DNA of 64,000 bases, taken from Cohnella rhizoplanae. Its GTDB lineage: Bacteria; Bacillota; Bacilli; Paenibacillales; Paenibacillaceae. The notes under the pieces are model-generated. The model was not told where the DNA came from, searched no databases, and was given only the letters and a program-made list of their open reading frames with translations. The stretch is taken from the NCBI RefSeq assembly GCF_948329515.1, contig NZ_CAOJCN010000003.1, forward strand, positions 310,001-374,000. Reading direction: 5' to 3'. Of the stretch, positions 40,074-49,603 are shown piece after piece; within the stretch, counting starts at the first letter, position 1, and each line of letters begins with the position of its first letter. Position numbers and translations under genes: made by a program.

Positions 40074-40982
40074 GTGCTGACGGAAGACTTATCTGTCTAT
40101 CTCGATTCCCGGAGGACGCTGGTGGAGCAAGCGCTCATGAACGCGATCCCCGCGGACTGGAACGTGAACGCGAGGCTAAGGGAGTCCGCGATGTATTCGC
40201 TGGCTGCCGGCGGCAAGCGGCTTCGTCCGATCTTCGTGTTGACCGCGGCGGAGGCCGTTCGCGGCGAAGAGGAAGACGCCCGGTCGGCGATGCCGTTCGC
40301 CGTAGCCGTCGAGATGGTGCATACGTACTCGCTCATCCATGACGATCTGCCGGCGATGGACGACGACGATTACAGGCGCGGCATTCCGACCAATCACAAG
40401 GTTTACGGCGAAGCGACGGCCATATTAGCGGGCGACGGCCTGCTGACGCACGCATTTTACGTCGCGTCCCAAGCGCCTTCGCTCGGCGTGTCCGCGGAGC
40501 GTACGCTCGCGGTCGTCGGCGATCTGGCACGGCTGGCGGGCTTGCCGGGTATGGTCGGCGGGCAAGCGGACGACATGGAGGGTGAGCAGGGCATCACGTC
40601 GATCGGGCAGCTCGAGCATATCCACCTGCACAAGACGAGCGATTTGATCGCGTTTTCCCTGCGTGCCGGCGGGCATGCGGGCGGCGCCTCGGACAGGCAG
40701 CTCGACGCGCTCGGCCGGTACGGCACGAACGTCGGCCTGGCTTTTCAGATCCAGGACGACATCCTGGATATTACCGGCGATCAGGACATACTCGGCAAGC
40801 CCGTCGGCAGCGACGAGAGGCAGGGCAAGGTGACCTATCCTTACCTGATCGGTCTCGAGGCGAGCCGCAGGCGCGTAGCCGACTTGACCGAGGAAGCGAT
40901 CGGAGCGATCCGGTCGGCGGATCTCGCAGATTGCAGCCGGTTGGAGCAGATCGCGCGTTACCTGACCTCGCGTGATAAATAA
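40074..40982 (+). CDS. ispA: Polyprenyl (farnesyl) diphosphate synthase IspA
   Basis: 302 residues from the GTG at 40074 (AGGGGAG upstream, spacing somewhat long). The first aspartate-rich motif is DDLPAMDDDD with the downstream R-R, and the second is QIQDDILDITGD. GGKRLRP binds diphosphate. It supplies C15 precursors and is paired with dxs downstream, as usual in Bacillales. A terminator follows. Confidence 0.95.
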   Translation: MLTEDLSVYLDSRRTLVEQALMNAIPADWNVNARLRESAMYSLAAGGKRLRPIFVLTAAEAVRGEEEDARSAMPFAVAVEMVHTYSLIHDDLPAMDDDDYRRGIPTNHKVYGEATAILAGDGLLTHAFYVASQAPSLGVSAERTLAVVGDLARLAGLPGMVGGQADDMEGEQGITSIGQLEHIHLHKTSDLIAFSLRAGGHAGGASDRQLDALGRYGTNVGLAFQIQDDILDITGDQDILGKPVGSDERQGKVTYPYLIGLEASRRRVADLTEEAIGAIRSADLADCSRLEQIARYLTSRDK

Positions 40983-40990
40983 GACAGCGT

Positions 40991-41046
40991 AAATCCGCAA
41001 TCGTCCTCGCCATCGCAGCGAGAGGCGCTTGCGGAATTTTTTATTT
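40991..41046 (+). terminator. Terminator after ispA
   Basis: TCCGCAA (40994-41000) pairs with TTGCGGA (41029-41035), with an inner CCTCGC/GCGAGAGG stem, then TTTTTTATTTT. Confidence 0.8.
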
Positions 41047-41220
41047 TCGCTGTTTTGATCGGGTCGATATGGGGTAAGGAATTCCGTTTGCTGTGCGCTC
41101 AGCGTTCGCCTTTAATACATAAGTGATCAGTGTTTGCCTGCGCGATGAGACCAAACGGCTTGCCGATTCGTAAGCAAATGGGAGGGATTGGGCGGCACGG
41201 AGGAGTTTTTAGGCGGCCAT

Positions 41221-41231
41221 TATGCTATAAT
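41221..41231 (+). promoter_or_regulatory. Extended -10 promoter of dxs
   Basis: TATGCTATAAT (41221-41231) contains TGnTATAAT, an extended -10 element that can compensate for the poor -35. It is the only promoter-like signal I see in the 40983-41311 gap. The rest of that gap holds the ispA terminator and no supported gene. Confidence 0.6.
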
Positions 41232-41311
41232 ACGTTTAGACGAAAATCGACGAATCGTGAAGCGTTGACTACTTTCAACATAGCACCGTTCCGGAAAGCG
41301 GGGAATTCCTA

Positions 41312-43207
41312 TTGCTGCTCGACAGCATCCATAGTCCAACCGACCTGAAGCGGCTATCCATGTCCGAGCTTCCTCAGTTGGCCCAAGAGATCAGACAATT
41401 CCTAATCGAGAAGCTGTCCGTTACAGGCGGGCATCTGGCGCCTAACCTGGGCGTCGTCGAGCTCACTCTCGCGATGCATTACCTGTACGACAGTCCGACC
41501 GACAAATTCATATTCGACGTTGGCCATCAGGCTTATGTGCACAAAGTCCTAACCGGACGCATGAACCGGTTCGACACCCTCAGGCAGAAGGACGGCCTGT
41601 GCGGATTCGTCAAGCGCGCGGAGAGCGAGCACGACGTCTGGGAGGCCGGCCACAGCAGCACCTCGCTGTCCGGCGCGATCGGCATGGCGCTCGCCCGGGA
41701 CCTGCAGGAACGCTCCAACAAGGTCATCGCCGTCATCGGCGACGGCGCGCTCACCGGAGGCATGGCGCTCGAGGCGCTCAACCACATCGGCCACGAGAAG
41801 CGCAAGCTTACCGTCGTCCTGAACGATAACGAGATGTCGATCGCCCCCAACGTGGGCGCGCTCCACAATTACCTGGGCAAAGTGCGCAGCGACAAGACTT
41901 ACCGCAAGGCCAAGGACGAATTCGAGTGGCTGCTGCGCAAAGTGCCGGCCATAGGCGGCAAGCTCGCGCGTACGGCCGAACGGCTGAAGGACAGCCTGAA
42001 GTACCTGGTCGTTCCGGGCATGCTGTTCGAGGAGTTCGGGCTTAAGTACCTCGGGCCTGTCGATGGCCACGATACCGAGAAGCTGATCGAGGCTTTCCGT
42101 CAAGCCGACAACTGCGAGGGACCTGTCCTCGTGCACATCCTTACCGTTAAGGGCAAAGGCTACTCTCCAGCGGAGGCCGATTCCCACAAGTGGCACGGCA
42201 TCACCGGTTCCTACAAGATCGAGTCCGGCCAGGTGCTGAAGCCGGTCGGTCCGCCGATGTACACCGAGGTGTTCGGCAACGCGCTGATCGAGCTGGCGGA
42301 GAAGGACGAACGTATCGTCGCGATCACGCCGGCGATGCCGGGCGGATCCGGCCTGCTGGGCTTCGCGCAACGATTCCCGGGACGCATGTTCGACGTCGGC
42401 ATCGCGGAGCAGCACGCCGCCACGATGTCCGCCGCCCTCGCGATGGAAGGCATGAAGCCGGTGTACGCGGTGTACTCTACGTTCCTGCAGCGCGCGTACG
42501 ACCAGGTCGTGCACGATATTTGCCGCCACAACGCGAACGTGATCTTCGCCATCGACCGCGCCGGCTTCGTGGGCGGCGACGGCGAGACGCATCACGGGGT
42601 GTACGATATCGCTTATTTGCGTCATATTCCGAACCTTGTGCTGATGATGCCCAAGGACGAGAACGAGCTGCGCCGCATGATGGCGACGGCGGTCGCCTAC
42701 GACGACGGCCCGATCGCGATCCGCTATCCGCGCGAGCAGGGCAGAGGCGTGGCGCTCGATGCCGAGCCCGCGCCCATCCCGATCGGATCTTGGGAGGTTG
42801 TACGGGAAGGCGATTACGCGGCGATCCTGGCGATCGGTCCGATGGTCCATGTCGCCGAGGAAGCCGCGGAGCTGCTTAAGCGCGAAGGACTGAGCGTGCG
42901 CGTCGTCAATGCGCGATTCGTAAAGCCTCTGGACGGCGCAATGCTCGCGCAGCTTGCCAAAGAGCGCATTCCGATGCTGGTGCTTGAAGAGACGGCGGTG
43001 AGCGGCGGACTCGGCAGCGCGATTCTGGAGCATTACGCGCTGCACGATATGCGGCCGAACATCCGTCTCTCGGGCATCCCGGACCGATTCATCGAGCATG
43101 CGACGATCAAGGAGCAGCGCGCCGAGGTCGGTCTGACCGCCGAGGACGCGGCTCAGCAGCTGCGCTCGTTCGCGCTGCTGAAGCGTCAGCGGCAGACGGC
43201 GAACTGA
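41312..43207 (+). CDS. dxs: 1-deoxy-D-xylulose-5-phosphate synthase
   Basis: First enzyme of the MEP isoprenoid pathway, condensing pyruvate and glyceraldehyde-3-phosphate with thiamine diphosphate. The 631-residue protein has [16 protein letters not shown], the ThDP motif [20 protein letters not shown]...LNDNEMSI, and the pyrimidine-domain [22 protein letters not shown]. The start is TTG at 41312 with a GCGGGG-type site. Four bases separate it from tlyA. Confidence 0.97.
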   Translation: MLLDSIHSPTDLKRLSMSELPQLAQEIRQFLIEKLSVTGGHLAPNLGVVELTLAMHYLYDSPTDKFIFDVGHQAYVHKVLTGRMNRFDTLRQKDGLCGFVKRAESEHDVWEAGHSSTSLSGAIGMALARDLQERSNKVIAVIGDGALTGGMALEALNHIGHEKRKLTVVLNDNEMSIAPNVGALHNYLGKVRSDKTYRKAKDEFEWLLRKVPAIGGKLARTAERLKDSLKYLVVPGMLFEEFGLKYLGPVDGHDTEKLIEAFRQADNCEGPVLVHILTVKGKGYSPAEADSHKWHGITGSYKIESGQVLKPVGPPMYTEVFGNALIELAEKDERIVAITPAMPGGSGLLGFAQRFPGRMFDVGIAEQHAATMSAALAMEGMKPVYAVYSTFLQRAYDQVVHDICRHNANVIFAIDRAGFVGGDGETHHGVYDIAYLRHIPNLVLMMPKDENELRRMMATAVAYDDGPIAIRYPREQGRGVALDAEPAPIPIGSWEVVREGDYAAILAIGPMVHVAEEAAELLKREGLSVRVVNARFVKPLDGAMLAQLAKERIPMLVLEETAVSGGLGSAILEHYALHDMRPNIRLSGIPDRFIEHATIKEQRAEVGLTAEDAAQQLRSFALLKRQRQTAN

Positions 43208-43211
43208 GACG

Positions 43212-44054
43212 ATGACGACCATAATTAAGGAACGTCTCGACGTGCTGCTCGTCGAGCAAGGCTTCTTCGAAAGCCGGGAAAAAGCGAAGGCGGCTATCAT
43301 GGCGGGGCTCGTCCTGGTGGGCACCGAGCAGGTCGACAAGGCAGGTACCAAGATTCCGCGCGATGCCGCTCTCACGGTCAAGGGAGCCGTCCATCCGTAT
43401 GTGAGCCGCGGCGGCCTTAAGCTGGAAAAAGCGATCCGCGAATTCGGCATCGACCTGCAGGGCGCGGCGATGCTGGATATCGGGGCGTCTACGGGCGGAT
43501 TCACGGATTGCGCGCTCCAGCACGGCGCTTCATTCGTATACGCGATCGACGTCGGATACAATCAGCTGGACTGGCGTCTGCGGCAGGAGCCGCGGGTCCG
43601 CGTGATGGAGCGATGCAATTTCAGGCACATGACGCCCGATCAATTGACGGGGCCAACCCCCGTTTTCGCTTCGATCGACGTATCCTTTATCTCGCTCAAG
43701 CTGATCCTGCCGGCGCTCCGGCCGCTGCTGGCACCGGGCGCCGGTACCGTCGCGCTGATCAAGCCGCAGTTCGAAGCGGGCCGCGAGCAGGTCGGCAAGT
43801 CGGGGGTCGTGCGGGATTCCGCCGTCCATCTGAACGTGCTGCGAGAGGTGTTGTCCGCCGCTGCCGAACAAGGCTTCTCGCTTCGGGGGCTGACGTATTC
43901 CCCGATCACGGGGGGAGAAGGCAATATCGAGTTTCTCGCTTACTGGGGCGTGTCCGACGAAACGCAGGCCGGCACCGAGGTCCGTACTATCGTCGAAGGC
44001 GACGAAGCGCTCTTGCGGCGCGTGGTCGAGGAGGCCGCGGGCAAGTTCAGTTAA
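43212..44054 (+). CDS. tlyA: TlyA-family rRNA 2'-O-methyltransferase (YqxC)
   Basis: The 280-residue protein has an S4 RNA-binding domain (residues 8-70: ERLDVLLVEQGFFESREKAKAAIMAGLVLVG) and an FtsJ-like methyltransferase domain (LDIGASTGGFTDCALQHGA as the SAM loop, FASIDVSFISLKLILPAL, LIKPQFEAGREQVGKSGVV). In Bacillus the homologue lies in the same place, between dxs and ahrC. A terminator follows. Confidence 0.93.
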   Translation: MTTIIKERLDVLLVEQGFFESREKAKAAIMAGLVLVGTEQVDKAGTKIPRDAALTVKGAVHPYVSRGGLKLEKAIREFGIDLQGAAMLDIGASTGGFTDCALQHGASFVYAIDVGYNQLDWRLRQEPRVRVMERCNFRHMTPDQLTGPTPVFASIDVSFISLKLILPALRPLLAPGAGTVALIKPQFEAGREQVGKSGVVRDSAVHLNVLREVLSAAAEQGFSLRGLTYSPITGGEGNIEFLAYWGVSDETQAGTEVRTIVEGDEALLRRVVEEAAGKFS

Positions 44055-44160
44055 CGCGCCCGAATCGCCCGCAGCTCCCGCAGATTCTATAAAGTGCGGA
44101 CGCGACCCGCGCAGGCACAACCGACGACCCGTTACGATACCCGCATCCGCCGAAGCACGG

Positions 44161-44200
44161 CCGGCCGGGAGGCGCGCGCGTGCCTTCCGCACCGGTTTTT
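44161..44200 (+). terminator. Terminator after tlyA
   Basis: GGGAGGC (44165-44171) pairs with GCCTTCC (44180-44186, one wobble), with CCGG outer pairs, then seven Ts. Confidence 0.65.
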
Positions 44201-44269
44201 TTGCATGTTTCGATAGAGGAAACCGCGCCCCGCGCCGCGAATCAATCAGGATGCGGGGAGGCGGGGGAA

Positions 44270-44740
44270 ATGGATCGTTTCGGAGACGGGCTTATATTTG
44301 CGGCCGCAGTCGCGGCCATCTTATGGTGGCTGTGGCGCAGGTTCAGGCATTGGTTGCACGAGCCGCCCAGCTCCCGTCTGCGGAGGCTGGCCAGAGACGG
44401 GATTCCCGATGCCGACGACGAGGCAGCCGCGCTCTTGCGAGAGCAAGGCTACGAAGTATTGTCCGGCAAACACCGGATCCCGCTCGGCGTATCGGTCGAC
44501 GACGGCCCCTTCCAGGCGACCCGGCTTTATTTCGACTATGTCGCGTCCAAGGAAGAGCGATATTATCTGGTCAAGCTGGAACGGCCGAGACAGCCGACCG
44601 ATTGGACGGCCAGCGGGCTTCGGGAGCGATTGCTGGTGTACGCGCTATTGTATCCCGAATGCGACGGCGTCGTGATGGCGGATATGCGGGACCGTACGCT
44701 CAAGACGGTTCGATTCAGAATAGAGGGGGGCAAAGAATGA
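44270..44740 (+). CDS. Unknown single-helix membrane protein upstream of argR, possibly PD-(D/E)XK-like
   Basis: 156 residues from the ATG at 44270 (GGAGGCGGGGG upstream). One N-terminal helix (LIFAAAVAAILWWLW, about 8-22), a basic juxtamembrane patch, then a soluble domain: LLREQGYEVLSGKHRIPLG, LYFDYVAS (D89), YYLVKLER (K102, E104), then the helix LRERLLVYALLY. That strand-strand-helix order resembles PD-(D/E)XK nuclease-like domains, but the exact motif is not canonical. Its TGA overlaps the argR ATG. B. subtilis has no gene here. Function is unknown. Confidence 0.65.
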   Translation: MDRFGDGLIFAAAVAAILWWLWRRFRHWLHEPPSSRLRRLARDGIPDADDEAAALLREQGYEVLSGKHRIPLGVSVDDGPFQATRLYFDYVASKEERYYLVKLERPRQPTDWTASGLRERLLVYALLYPECDGVVMADMRDRTLKTVRFRIEGGKE

Positions 44741-45186
44741 AGGGCCAGCGGCAAAGAAAAATTCGCGAGCTGATCGGCGCTAGCGAGATCGAAACGCAGG
44801 AAGAGCTCGTGGAAGCCCTCCGCTACCAAAGCTTCAACGTGACGCAAGCGACGGTGTCGAGGGATATCAAGGAGCTGCAGCTTATCAAGGTCCCGCTGGG
44901 CGACGGCAGATACAAATACGCGATGCCGCAGGACCAGCGATTCAATCCGTCCATGAAGCTGAAGCGGGCGATGCTGGACCACTTTATTCACGCGGAGGCT
45001 GCGGAGAATCTGGTGGTGGTCAAGTGTCTGCCGGGCACGGCGGGTACGATCGCCGCCCTGCTCGACGGGATGGACTGGCCGGAGATCGTCGGCACGATCG
45101 GCGGAGACGACACGACGCTGCTGATCTGCCGCACCAAAGCGCAGGGGCAAGAGATCGTTTCCCGCATTTTGGACATTATTCGTTAA
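44737..45186 (+). CDS. argR: Arginine repressor ArgR/AhrC
   Basis: The 149-residue protein, the same size as B. subtilis AhrC, has a winged-helix DNA-binding domain (RQRKIRELIGASEIETQEELVEALRYQSFNVTQATVSRDIKELQL) and an arginine-binding hexamerisation domain (LPGTAGTIAALLDGMDWPEIVGTIGGDDTTLLICRT). It regulates arginine synthesis and catabolism. It starts by ATGA overlap with the upstream membrane protein gene. Confidence 0.97.
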   Translation: MKGQRQRKIRELIGASEIETQEELVEALRYQSFNVTQATVSRDIKELQLIKVPLGDGRYKYAMPQDQRFNPSMKLKRAMLDHFIHAEAAENLVVVKCLPGTAGTIAALLDGMDWPEIVGTIGGDDTTLLICRTKAQGQEIVSRILDIIR

Positions 45187-45225
45187 GCGCGGGCCATGGG
45201 CCCTGCCGGGAAGGATGAGCGCCAT

Positions 45226-46923
45226 ATGCTGCAAGAGCTGTCCATACGCCACTTGGCGGTAATCGAACATATTCGGGTATCGTTTCGGCGAGGCTTCGAA
45301 GTATTGACGGGCGAGACGGGCGCGGGCAAGTCGATTATCATCGACGCGCTCGGTCTGATCGCGGGGAACCGCGGCTCCGCCGAGATGATCCGGCACGGCT
45401 GCGACAAGGCCGAGATCGAAGCGGTCTTTGACCTCGACCCGGTCCACCCCGTATGGGAAGTGCTGGAACGGCACGGCGTTCATGCGGATTCGCACGAAGC
45501 GCTGCTCGTCCGCCGGGAGCTGCAGGCCCATGGCAAGTCGTCTGCCCGCGTCAACGGACAGCACGTGACGCTCACGATGCTCCGCGAGATCGGCGAATGC
45601 CTGGTTAATATACACGGACAGCATGAGCCTCAGTCGCTGCTGAGAACCGAACGGCACCTGGAATGGCTGGATTCGTTCGCAGGCGATGCGATCGCTCCGC
45701 TCAAGGCCGAGTATCAGAACCTTTATCGCGAGTTTGCCACCGTAAGCCGCGAGCGCAGGGAGCTGGACGAGCTGACGCGGCAGCAGATGCAGATGCTCGA
45801 CCTGTACCGCTACCAGCTCGAGGAGATTGCCGAGGCTCAGTTGAAGCCCGGGGAGGACGAGTCGCTCGCCGAAGAGCGCCGCAAACTCGCCCATGCGGAG
45901 AAGCTGGCCGAATCGGCCACCGAGGCTTATGATCTCTTGTACGGCAACAAGGGCCTCAGCGTATTGTCCAAGGCGATCGCCAAGCTGGAAGACATCGTCA
46001 AGGTCGATCCGGCTACGCTCGGGCCGCTCGTAGAGCAGCTGCAGTCGGCTTATTATGCGGCCGAGGACGTGGCTTACCAGCTGCGCGACTACAAAGAGGG
46101 CATCGAATTCAACCCGGAGCGGCTGTCCGAGATCGAATCGCGGATGGACCTGCTGTTCGGACTCAGGCGCAAGTACGGCGAGAGCGTCGAGGATATCCTC
46201 CAGTATTATGCCCGAATCCAGGAAGATACCCAGCGTCTCGAGAACCGGGACGAGCTGCTTAAGGAATTGAACGAGCGGGAAGTTCGGCTGGAGGCGGAGC
46301 TGCGAGCGGTCGCCGGCCGTCTCGGCGCGATCCGCCGGAACACGGCGGCGCTCCTCGCTGCCGAGATCGAACAGGAGCTGAAGGGTCTGCAGATGGAACG
46401 GGCGGTTTTCGAGGTGCGTCTGATCGGCACGGACGCTTTAAGTCCCACCGGCATGGATACCGCCGAGTTTATGCTGTCCACCAATCCGGGGGAACCGCCC
46501 AAGCCGCTCGCTCGTATCGCATCCGGCGGCGAGATGTCGCGCGTGATGCTGGCGCTTAAGGCCATCTTCGCCCGGATCGACCAGATTCCCGTACTCGTTT
46601 TCGACGAGGTCGATACCGGCGTCAGCGGCCGCGCCGCACAGTCCGTCGCCGACAAGCTGTCCCGGCTCGCCGCGCATTGCCAAGTGTTCTGCATCACGCA
46701 CTTGCCGCAGGTGGCTTGCATGGCCGACGATCAATACGAGATCCGCAAACGCGTCACGGACGACGGCCGGACGTCCACCGGCGTTAAGATGCTGAATGCG
46801 GAGGAACGCGTCGAAGAACTCGCCAGAATGCTGGGCGGCGTGGAAGTGACCGATCGCACGCGCCATCACGCGCAAGAAATGTTAACGCTGGCCGAAGCCC
46901 AAAAAGCGCGGCAGGACGCGTAA
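45226..46923 (+). CDS. recN: DNA repair protein RecN
   Basis: 565 residues from the ATG at 45226. An SMC-like ATPase: the N-terminal P-loop is LTGETGAGKSIIIDAL, long coiled-coil arms lie in about 160-385, the signature is RIASGGEMSRVMLALKAIF and Walker B is VLVFDEVDTGVSGRAAQ. It acts early in double-strand break repair. It follows argR as in other Bacillales. No terminator is obvious after it. Confidence 0.96.
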   Translation: MLQELSIRHLAVIEHIRVSFRRGFEVLTGETGAGKSIIIDALGLIAGNRGSAEMIRHGCDKAEIEAVFDLDPVHPVWEVLERHGVHADSHEALLVRRELQAHGKSSARVNGQHVTLTMLREIGECLVNIHGQHEPQSLLRTERHLEWLDSFAGDAIAPLKAEYQNLYREFATVSRERRELDELTRQQMQMLDLYRYQLEEIAEAQLKPGEDESLAEERRKLAHAEKLAESATEAYDLLYGNKGLSVLSKAIAKLEDIVKVDPATLGPLVEQLQSAYYAAEDVAYQLRDYKEGIEFNPERLSEIESRMDLLFGLRRKYGESVEDILQYYARIQEDTQRLENRDELLKELNEREVRLEAELRAVAGRLGAIRRNTAALLAAEIEQELKGLQMERAVFEVRLIGTDALSPTGMDTAEFMLSTNPGEPPKPLARIASGGEMSRVMLALKAIFARIDQIPVLVFDEVDTGVSGRAAQSVADKLSRLAAHCQVFCITHLPQVACMADDQYEIRKRVTDDGRTSTGVKMLNAEERVEELARMLGGVEVTDRTRHHAQEMLTLAEAQKARQDA

Positions 46924-47044
46924 TTTCGTGATTCAAGGAAGGTTTTCGGCAACATAAAAGAAGGGGGCCGCGGTTACCTTATAGTTACGTCGCCGGGCGG
47001 GATGGCAGTTCGGCCGGTGTAGTCTGTAGGGGAGTGGTGAGAAC

Positions 47045-48373
47045 TTGAACGGGAAGTCCTCTTGGCGTCGCGTCCTTGGTCTATTCCTAGCGCTCATTCT
47101 AGGCTTTGCCGTCTGTTCCGCACCTATGCGCCATTATGCCGCATTCCCGAATCAGCTTCGGTTGTTCGAGGGACAAGACAAGCACCTTCACTTCGCTATG
47201 CCCGTGCATGCGCAGGGTTCGCTCGACTCGAAGGTAGCCGAAGTCAATGGCTCGACCAGCTCGAACGTACGGATCAATCTTAATCAACCGGTGTCCATTC
47301 ATTCCAAGCGAAGCGGCCAGACGGAACTCAAGCTTCGGCTGTTCGGCCGCATTCCCTTCAAGACCGTCAGACTCCAGGTCGTACCGGACCTGAAGGTCAT
47401 TCCCGGCGGTCAGACGATCGGCGTCAAGGTCAAATCGGCGGGGATCATGGTGGTCGGCCATCATCTGATTCAGAACGGCTCTGAATCGCGCGTATCGCCC
47501 GGAGAGCAGGCCAAGCTGAAGCTAGGCGATCTCATCGTCTCGATCAACGGCGAACCGGTGAACGACGTGAAGCGAGTAGCGCCGCTCGCCAAGCAGGCGG
47601 GAACCTCCGGCGAGCCGCTCAAGCTCGTCGTGCAGCGAGGAAAGACGCAGTTCAGAACGGTGCTGGCGCCGGTATACGACAAAGAGGACAAAGCCTGGCG
47701 CATCGGCCTCTATATTCGGGATTCCGCGGCCGGCGTCGGCACGCTGACGTTTTACGCGCCTAATCAAGGCGTATACGGCGCGCTTGGCCATGTCATCACG
47801 GACATGGATACGCAGACCCCGATTACCGTGGGCAGCGGACAGATCCTTCAATCGAATGTGACCTCCATCTCCAAGAGCGAAAACGGCGACCCCGGCGAGA
47901 AGCGCGCCGAATTCGTGCCTGGGAGCAAGATGCTGGGTAACGTAGAACGCAATACGGCGTTCGGCATCTTCGGTCAGATGAGCGAACTGCCCGGCCACGC
48001 GTACCATCCGGAGCCGGTGCCGGTCGCCTTTGCAGAGGAAGTAAAGGAAGGCCCGGCGGAGATCTGGACGGTCGTGGGCGGACAAAAGGTCGAGCGCTTC
48101 AAGATCGAGATCGTGCACGTGTCGCGGCAATCCTCACCGGCAACCAAAGGGATGGTCATCCGTGTCACCGACCCCGACCTGATTAAGCGCACGGGCGGAA
48201 TCGTGCAGGGCATGAGCGGGAGTCCGATATTGCAAAACGGCAAGCTCGTCGGCGCAGTGACTCATGTTTTCGTCAACGATCCGACTTCCGGTTACGGTTG
48301 TTACATCGAGTGGATGCTGCAGGATGCCGGAATCATGCTGAAGCCGGTGCAAGCGAGGTCCAAGGCGGTTTAA
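47045..48373 (+). CDS. spoIVB: SpoIVB S55 signalling protease
   Basis: A 442-residue forespore protease that triggers pro-sigma-K processing. N-terminal membrane anchor (VLGLFLALILGFAVCSAP); a PDZ domain (about 130-200: VVGHHLIQNG...LKLGDLIVSINGEPV); and the S55 serine protease domain with ALGHVITD (His), GMSGSPI (S391) and DP in VFVNDPTSG. TTG start with GGGGAGTGG upstream. A TGATTC-N18-CATAAAA element (46929-46959) is a weak candidate sigma-G promoter. Confidence 0.95.
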   Translation: MNGKSSWRRVLGLFLALILGFAVCSAPMRHYAAFPNQLRLFEGQDKHLHFAMPVHAQGSLDSKVAEVNGSTSSNVRINLNQPVSIHSKRSGQTELKLRLFGRIPFKTVRLQVVPDLKVIPGGQTIGVKVKSAGIMVVGHHLIQNGSESRVSPGEQAKLKLGDLIVSINGEPVNDVKRVAPLAKQAGTSGEPLKLVVQRGKTQFRTVLAPVYDKEDKAWRIGLYIRDSAAGVGTLTFYAPNQGVYGALGHVITDMDTQTPITVGSGQILQSNVTSISKSENGDPGEKRAEFVPGSKMLGNVERNTAFGIFGQMSELPGHAYHPEPVPVAFAEEVKEGPAEIWTVVGGQKVERFKIEIVHVSRQSSPATKGMVIRVTDPDLIKRTGGIVQGMSGSPILQNGKLVGAVTHVFVNDPTSGYGCYIEWMLQDAGIMLKPVQARSKAV

Positions 48374-48392
48374 TGCCTTGGGCTTTTTATTT
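48360..48392 (+). terminator. Terminator overlapping the spoIVB stop codon
   Basis: CCAAGGC (48360-48366), a loop containing the TAA stop, GCCTTGG (48375-48381), then GCTTTTTATTT. Confidence 0.75.
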
Positions 48393-48404
48393 GCGACATC
48401 GATT

Positions 48405-48411
48405 TGTCGAA
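48405..48411 (+). promoter_or_regulatory. 0A box upstream of spo0A
   Basis: TGTCGAA, an exact match to the Spo0A-binding consensus TGNCGAA, about 85 bases upstream of the sigma-H -35 element. Confidence 0.6.
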
Positions 48412-48495
48412 AAACACCGAAATTAATCGTCAAATGACGTAAATTCTTTATTATATGTCAAACACATAAAAAAATAAAGAAAAACTTTACGACAA

Positions 48496-48522
48496 GAAGG
48501 AATTGCAAACGCTTTGTCGAAT
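48496..48522 (+). promoter_or_regulatory. Sigma-H promoter of spo0A with overlapping 0A box
   Basis: GAAGGAATT (48496-48504) matches the sigma-H -35 consensus RNAGGAWWW. After 11 bases, GTCGAAT (48516-48522) matches the -10 RNNGAAT. A second exact 0A box TGTCGAA (48515-48521) overlaps the -10, and a near match on the other strand, TACGACA, lies at 48488-48494. This resembles the Ps promoter of B. subtilis spo0A. Confidence 0.82.
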
Positions 48523-48588
48523 TCGGATAAACAGGGAAACGGTGAGCGTTTCTAATCTTATCTTAAGCTTGTGAGGGAGGATACAACA

Positions 48589-49410
48589 TTGCCGCGGATT
48601 GAAGTATTTCTTGCAGACGATAACCGAGAATTCACGAACCTGCTGTCCGAGTACATCGAAGAGCAGGAGGACATGACCGTCATCGGCGTGGCGTACAACG
48701 GAGAAGAGGTCATCCGCCAACTGGAAGAAACCCGGAATATTCCGGATGTGATGATTTTGGATATTATCATGCCGCATCTGGACGGCCTGGGCGTACTGGA
48801 GAAATTGCGGGACTTGAATTTATCCCCGATGCCCAAGATCATTATGCTCACCGCGTTCGGCCAAGAGAACATCACCCAACGCGCGGTACAGCTCGGCGCC
48901 TCCTATTATATCCTGAAGCCGTTCGACATGGACGTGCTCGCGAACCGGATTCGGCAGCTGGCGGGCACGCCGTCCCAGAGTCCGGTGTCCATATCCTCGT
49001 CCGCTTCGTCCAACTTCAGCGGCATGCGGTCGAATATCGTGCCGATCGGCAAGCCGAAAAACCTGGACGCGAATATCACCAGCATCATTCACGAGATCGG
49101 CGTTCCGGCGCACATTAAAGGTTACCAGTACCTGCGCGAAGCGATCACGATGGTGTACAACAATATCGAGATTCTGGGCGCGATTACGAAAACGCTCTAT
49201 CCGGCTATCGCGGAGAAGTTCAAGACGACGCCAAGCCGCGTAGAACGCGCCATCCGCCACGCGATCGAGGTCGCCTGGACGCGCGGCAACATCGACAGCA
49301 TCAGCCATCTGTTCGGCTACACGATCAACATCGCCAAGTCGAAGCCGACGAACAGCGAATTCATCGCGATGGTAGCGGACAAGCTGCGCATCGAGCACAA
49401 AGTCAGCTAG
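48589..49410 (+). CDS. spo0A: Sporulation master regulator Spo0A
   Basis: 273 residues from the TTG at 48589 (GGGAGG eight bases upstream). The receiver domain has the acidic pair in LADDN (D10, D11), phospho-acceptor D58 ([12 protein letters not shown]) and the conserved Thr and Lys (MLTAFGQ, ILKPFD). A Ser/Asn-rich linker (about 125-150) leads to the Spo0A-specific DNA-binding domain ([37 protein letters not shown] region). It receives phosphate from the phosphorelay and controls entry to sporulation. A terminator follows. Confidence 0.98.
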   Translation: MPRIEVFLADDNREFTNLLSEYIEEQEDMTVIGVAYNGEEVIRQLEETRNIPDVMILDIIMPHLDGLGVLEKLRDLNLSPMPKIIMLTAFGQENITQRAVQLGASYYILKPFDMDVLANRIRQLAGTPSQSPVSISSSASSNFSGMRSNIVPIGKPKNLDANITSIIHEIGVPAHIKGYQYLREAITMVYNNIEILGAITKTLYPAIAEKFKTTPSRVERAIRHAIEVAWTRGNIDSISHLFGYTINIAKSKPTNSEFIAMVADKLRIEHKVS

Positions 49411-49451
49411 GAACGGGGCGAAATAGCGCAACTCACGGTAGGCCGCTTCAC

Positions 49452-49508
49452 AAAAACGCCGCTTCGACATCGGTGCTCGCTGCCGATCAAGAAGGCGGCG
49501 TTTTTTGT
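49452..49508 (+). terminator. Terminator after spo0A
   Basis: AAAAACGCCGCTTC (49452-49465) pairs with GAAGGCGGCGTTTTT (49491-49505, one bulge). An ATCGG/CCGAT inner stem is present. Confidence 0.85.
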
Positions 49509-49603
49509 TATCGACACTGCTGGAATACGATGGTAAGATAGGCCTGTTGTGTCAAAAAAGTGAACGAAACGCACGCGCGCAAGAGAAAAGGGGGAGAACG
49601 ATG

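Noticed and set aside
41549..43561. 670-codon minus-strand frame opposite dxs and tlyA
   Set aside because: Long antisense frame in G+C-rich DNA with no ribosome site or known domain. The plus-strand genes are complete and conserved.
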